Positions 61,223-64,000 of a stretch of DNA of 64,000 nucleotides are shown here, piece by piece. Every line of letters begins with the position of its first letter. Position 1 is the stretch's first letter. This DNA comes from Streptomyces liangshanensis (GTDB lineage Bacteria > Actinomycetota > Actinomycetes > Streptomycetales > Streptomycetaceae), in contig NZ_CP050177.1 of NCBI RefSeq assembly GCF_011694815.1, positions 6,765,501 through 6,829,500 of the forward strand, given 5' to 3'. A program made the translations under genes and the position numbers. The notes below the pieces were generated by a model. That model was not told the DNA's origin. It saw only the letters and a list, made by a program, of their open reading frames with translations, and searched no databases.

Positions 61223-62527
61223 TCAGCGGGCGGCCGGGGTGAACCGTACCGGCAGCGACGTCAGGCCGCGCATCCAGATCGACGGCCGCCAGCTCAGCTC
61301 GTGCGGTTCCACCGACAGGACCACGTCGGGCAGCCGTTCCAGCAGCGTCTCGATCGCGGTCCTGGCGATGACGTCCGCCAGCAGCGGCGCCGGATAGGGG
61401 CAGCGGTGCTCGCCGTTGCTGAACGACAGGTGCGCGGAGTTCTCCGCGCCGACCGCCCCGCCCGGCCAGATCAGCGGATCCGTGTTGGCCGCCGCCAGGC
61501 CGAGGACCAGGCAGTCGCCCGCCATGATCTGCCGGCCGCCCAACTGGGTGTCGCGTACGGCCCACCGGCCGATGAAGTTCTGCGTCGGGGTGTCCAGCCA
61601 GAGGACCTCGTTCAGCGCCTGCCCCACCCCGATCCGGCCGCCCGACACGTTCAGCGCGAACCGGTCGTCGGTCAGCAGCAGACGCAGAGTGTTGCAGATC
61701 CAGTTGGCGGTCGGCTGCTGCGCGGCGGCGATGACGGTGATCAGGTCCTGGACGATCTCGACGTCGGACAGCCCCGCCGGATGGGTCAGCATCCGGGACG
61801 TGATGTCCGAACCGGGGCTGCTCCGCTTGTCCTTGACCAACCGCTCGATCCGCGCCTGCACCCGCAGGTACGCGGCCACCGGGTCGTCGCCCTCCGCCGC
61901 GTCCAGCGAGATCCGCAGATCGCGTACGAGGTCGTCGGTGTCGCCACTGCCACCGCCGGGCATCCCGCACAGCCGGACCACGGCCCGCATCGGCAGCGCG
62001 TGCGCGTACGACGTCATCAGCTCGGCCTGGCCGCTGCCCGCGAACGAGTCGATCAGTGCCTCGGCGATCTCCCGGCAGAGCTGGGCGAGTTCGAACTGGT
62101 CGACCGCCTCCAGCGCCTCGGTGATCACCCCGGCCCTGCGCTGGTGCTCCGTACCCTCCGTGAAGAGCACCGACGGCTGGTGGCCGACGAACGGCATCAG
62201 CGGCCAGTCGGGCGGGATCGCGGGCCACTGGTTCCAGCGGCGTGAGTCGCGGGCGAACAGCTCGTCGTGGCCGGTGACGTACGAGACCTCGGAGTAACCG
62301 AGCACCAGCCAGGCGGGGATGTCGCCGTCGAGGAGGACGGGCGCCACCGTGCCGTGCCGGCGGCGCAGGGCGCGGTACAGCTCCGACGGGGTCTGCTGGA
62401 ACTCCAGGCCGCTCAGCGACACCGCGCCCGGGTGCGCCGGGCAGCCGGGCGGAGGCGTGGCGCCGGGCGGGGGCGCGTCGTCGGTCACCGGTTGTCCGGT
62501 CGCGGATTCGGTCATGGGTTCGGTCAT
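61223..62527 (-). CDS. cvnE: Cytochrome P450 lacking the ExxR arginine (CYP157-like)
   Basis: A 434-residue P450-like protein. The heme cysteine is present (FSNGEHRCPYPAP, C376), but the K-helix motif reads E307-V-L-W310 instead of ExxR, and the I-helix lacks the acid-alcohol pair (AAAQQPTAN, about 267-275). The CYP157 family of streptomycete conservons is known for the missing ExxR, so this is probably cvnE. The N-terminus (1-35) is Pro-rich. ATG 62527 overlaps the GTPase gene by 4 bp. Confidence 0.87.
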   Translation of the reverse strand: MTEPMTESATGQPVTDDAPPPGATPPPGCPAHPGAVSLSGLEFQQTPSELYRALRRRHGTVAPVLLDGDIPAWLVLGYSEVSYVTGHDELFARDSRRWNQWPAIPPDWPLMPFVGHQPSVLFTEGTEHQRRAGVITEALEAVDQFELAQLCREIAEALIDSFAGSGQAELMTSYAHALPMRAVVRLCGMPGGGSGDTDDLVRDLRISLDAAEGDDPVAAYLRVQARIERLVKDKRSSPGSDITSRMLTHPAGLSDVEIVQDLITVIAAAQQPTANWICNTLRLLLTDDRFALNVSGGRIGVGQALNEVLWLDTPTQNFIGRWAVRDTQLGGRQIMAGDCLVLGLAAANTDPLIWPGGAVGAENSAHLSFSNGEHRCPYPAPLLADVIARTAIETLLERLPDVVLSVEPHELSWRPSIWMRGLTSLPVRFTPAAR

Positions 62528-63138
62528 GGGGTCAACTCCCGGGCCATGGCCAGCTCGTAGAGGTGGTCCACGAGGGTGATCAGGACGTTCTTGCCGGAGG
62601 ACCGCACCCGCGCGTCGCAGTCGATCAGCGGTACGTGCTCCGCCAGCGACAGCGCCTGCCGGATCTCGGCCAGCGAGAACGCGGAGACGTCGTCGTCGAA
62701 CCGGTTGACCGCGACCACGAACGGGGTCCTGTGGTGTTCGAGCCGGTCGATGGCGTACCAGGACTCGCTCATGCGCCGGGTGTCGACCAGGACCACCGCG
62801 CCGAGCGTGCCGGAGAACAGCCGGTCCCAGAGGAACCAGAACCGCTCCTGCCCGGGCGCCCCGAACAGGTACAGCACCATGCGGTCGTTGAGGCTGATCC
62901 GGCCGAAGTCGAAGGCCACGGTGGTGGTGGTCTTGGTGGTCAGCCCGGCCGGGTCGTCCACGCCGACCCCCGCCTGGGTCATGACCTCCTCGGTGTTGAG
63001 GGGCCGGATCTCGCTGACCGACCGTACGAGCGTGGTCTTGCCGACCCCGAACCCGCCCACGACCACGATCTTCAGACCGGTCTCCGCCCCGTCGGCCAGG
63101 GGCGTGCGGCCCGGCAGTTCAGAGAGCATGGAGTCCAT
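62524..63138 (-). CDS. cvnD: Conservon small GTPase
   Basis: A 204-residue Ras/MglA-like GTPase: P-loop GGFGVGKTT (28-36), switch/G3 FGAPGQERF, G4 NRFDDD. In conservons it forms a membrane-associated complex with the sensor kinase, roadblock and DUF742 proteins, resembling eukaryotic G-protein signalling. ATG 63138 has AAGGAGGTGC directly upstream and lies 20 bp inside the DUF742 gene. Confidence 0.9.
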   Translation of the reverse strand: MDSMLSELPGRTPLADGAETGLKIVVVGGFGVGKTTLVRSVSEIRPLNTEEVMTQAGVGVDDPAGLTTKTTTTVAFDFGRISLNDRMVLYLFGAPGQERFWFLWDRLFSGTLGAVVLVDTRRMSESWYAIDRLEHHRTPFVVAVNRFDDDVSAFSLAEIRQALSLAEHVPLIDCDARVRSSGKNVLITLVDHLYELAMARELTP

Positions 63139-63478
63139 GGAGCACCTCCTTGAGAAAGGCGGAGTCGGGCGGTGAGGTGACCGACCGCCCGGCGCGGGGG
63201 CGGCGGGCGGTGATCCGGCCCGTCGCGAGGAGGTCGCCGAGCAGGATCCGTACCACCGTCACGGGCAGCTTCACCTCGGCGGAGATCTCCACGACCGCGG
63301 TGGGATGACGGCACAGAGCGAGGATCCTGGCGTGCTCGGACTGCATGCCCGGGGTGGGTTCGCACTCGGCGACGATCAGGGTGACCAGGTCGAACGTGTC
63401 GTCGTCGACCCGGCTGCGGCCACCGGTGACGGTGTACAGCCGGTGGGGGTCCCCGGTGTCGACGGGCTTGCGGATCAT
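63119..63478 (-). CDS. cvnC: DUF742 conservon protein
   Basis: A 119-residue winged-helix-like DUF742 protein: RLYTVTGGRSRVDDDTFDLVTLIVAECEP and HPTAVVEISAEVKLPVTVVRILLGDLLATGRITARRP. It bridges the kinase and the GTPase in conservons. ATG 63478 overlaps the roadblock gene by 4 bp; its 3' end overlaps the GTPase gene by 20 bp. Confidence 0.9.
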   Translation of the reverse strand: MIRKPVDTGDPHRLYTVTGGRSRVDDDTFDLVTLIVAECEPTPGMQSEHARILALCRHPTAVVEISAEVKLPVTVVRILLGDLLATGRITARRPRAGRSVTSPPDSAFLKEVLHGLHAL

Positions 63479-63894
63479 GACGGGGAACTCTCCCGGTCGG
63501 TGGTGCGCGGCTCGGCCCTCAGGTGCTCACCGATCTGCTCGACCAGCTCGGTCATCCGGTGGCCCACCACACCCGGGTCGGCGCCGTCCTCGGCGACGAC
63601 CGCGAGGTGGGCCCCCTCGCCGGCCTCCACGATGAACAGCAGCCCGCCGTGGAACTCGGTCATCGAGTGCCGTACGCCTCCGCTGCCGTTGCCGAACTCC
63701 ACCGAGGCGCCCTGGGCGAGCGCCTGGATGCCGGAGCAGATCGCGGCGAGCTGGTCGGCCTGGTCGACGGTGAGGAAGCGGCTCCAGCAGAGCTTGAGTC
63801 CGTCGCGGGAGAGGACCAGCGCGTGGCGGGTGCCGGGGGTGCGTTCCAGCAGGCTCTCCAGGAGCCAGGTCAGACTGTTGTCAGTGGTCTGCAT
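63475..63894 (-). CDS. cvnB: Roadblock/LC7-domain conservon protein
   Basis: A 139-residue roadblock protein: LTWLLESLLERTPGTRHALVLSRDGLKLCWSRFL, the alpha-beta core, and HGGLLFIVEAGEGAHLAVVAEDGADPGVVGHRMTELVEQIGEHL. It acts as a GTPase co-regulator in the conservon. ATG 63894 follows CAGGAAC. The conservon kinase would lie upstream, beyond the right edge. Confidence 0.9.
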   Translation of the reverse strand: MQTTDNSLTWLLESLLERTPGTRHALVLSRDGLKLCWSRFLTVDQADQLAAICSGIQALAQGASVEFGNGSGGVRHSMTEFHGGLLFIVEAGEGAHLAVVAEDGADPGVVGHRMTELVEQIGEHLRAEPRTTDRESSPS

Positions 63895-63978
63895 GTTCCT
63901 GATCTCGCGTTCCGGGTGGGGGACGTGTGGGGGGCTGGGGTGGCCGGGTGGCCTGACGGCCGAGCGGCCGGGGGGCGG

Positions 63979-64000
63979 CTAGGGAGTGCCCTCCGGGGGA
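63979..64000 (-). CDS. cvnA: Possible 3' end of the conservon sensor kinase (CvnA)
   Basis: A TAG stop on the minus strand (63979-63981) ends an open frame entering from the right edge (PPEGTP before the stop). By conservon gene order it should be the nitrate-sensor-like histidine kinase. Only about six codons are visible, so this rests on context. Confidence 0.3.

Overview
The window is high-GC DNA with Streptomyces-style gene organisation. Most starts are ATG or GTG behind GGAGG-type ribosome binding sites, operons are tightly packed with 4-bp GTGA or ATGA overlaps, and several content markers are typical of the genus: a conservon with paired P450s, a divergent third EF-Tu, a class E sortase, a DUF5707 protein and two PadR regulators. 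The species cannot be named from the sequence. No insertion sequence, prophage, CRISPR array, rRNA or convincing tRNA is visible. It reads as ordinary chromosome, rich in regulators and membrane proteins.

Layout. 1-12 kb holds small regulatory and transport units: a His-rich PadR regulator, a Clp-N-only protein, two EamA exporters, a divergent PNPOx-like/MocR pair, LysR, a Rieske lipoprotein, a sortase, and a methyltransferase / flavin-dependent oxidoreductase / TetR run. 12.4-16.7 kb is a five-gene stressosome-type signalling operon (RsbR-, RsbS- and RsbT-like proteins, an RsbT-RsbX fusion and an RsbU-like phosphatase). 18.2-21.9 kb is a FecBCD-type uptake operon with a methyltransferase inserted between binding protein and permease. 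It faces a PadR regulator plus ABC exporter (22.0-24.6 kb) across a large dyad. 24.8-26.3 kb encodes an unusual membrane-segment sigma factor.

26.4-33.2 kb carries secreted proteins (DUF5707, a subtilase), a HipA-like kinase/DUF3037 pair, FabG and a second SDR, and a peptide-binding lipoprotein. 33.3-43 kb is mixed: uracil-DNA glycosylase, a DinB-like protein, an oxidoreductase, apolipoprotein N-acyltransferase, an ECF sigma/Ogt pair, and an MFS gene whose 5' end appears frameshifted. UppP lies at 43.3 kb. 44.6-50.9 kb is the methylmalonyl-CoA mutase operon (mutA, mutB, meaB, hydratase/hydrolase).

51-59.7 kb holds TVP38 and DedA membrane proteins, EF-Tu3, a patatin, a spermidine-synthase-like protein, an MFS exporter and a gamma carbonic anhydrase. 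Copies of one short intergenic repeat are scattered through it and in places supply stop codons or C-terminal codons. 59.9-64 kb is a conservon: roadblock, DUF742, small GTPase and a P450 lacking the ExxR arginine, with a second canonical P450 diverging from it. The conservon sensor kinase lies mostly beyond the right edge.

Most promising for unexplained biology: the stressosome operon with its kinase-phosphatase fusion, the sigma factor with membrane segments and a region-3-like tail, the P450 of the conservon, and several concentric dyads that look like operators.
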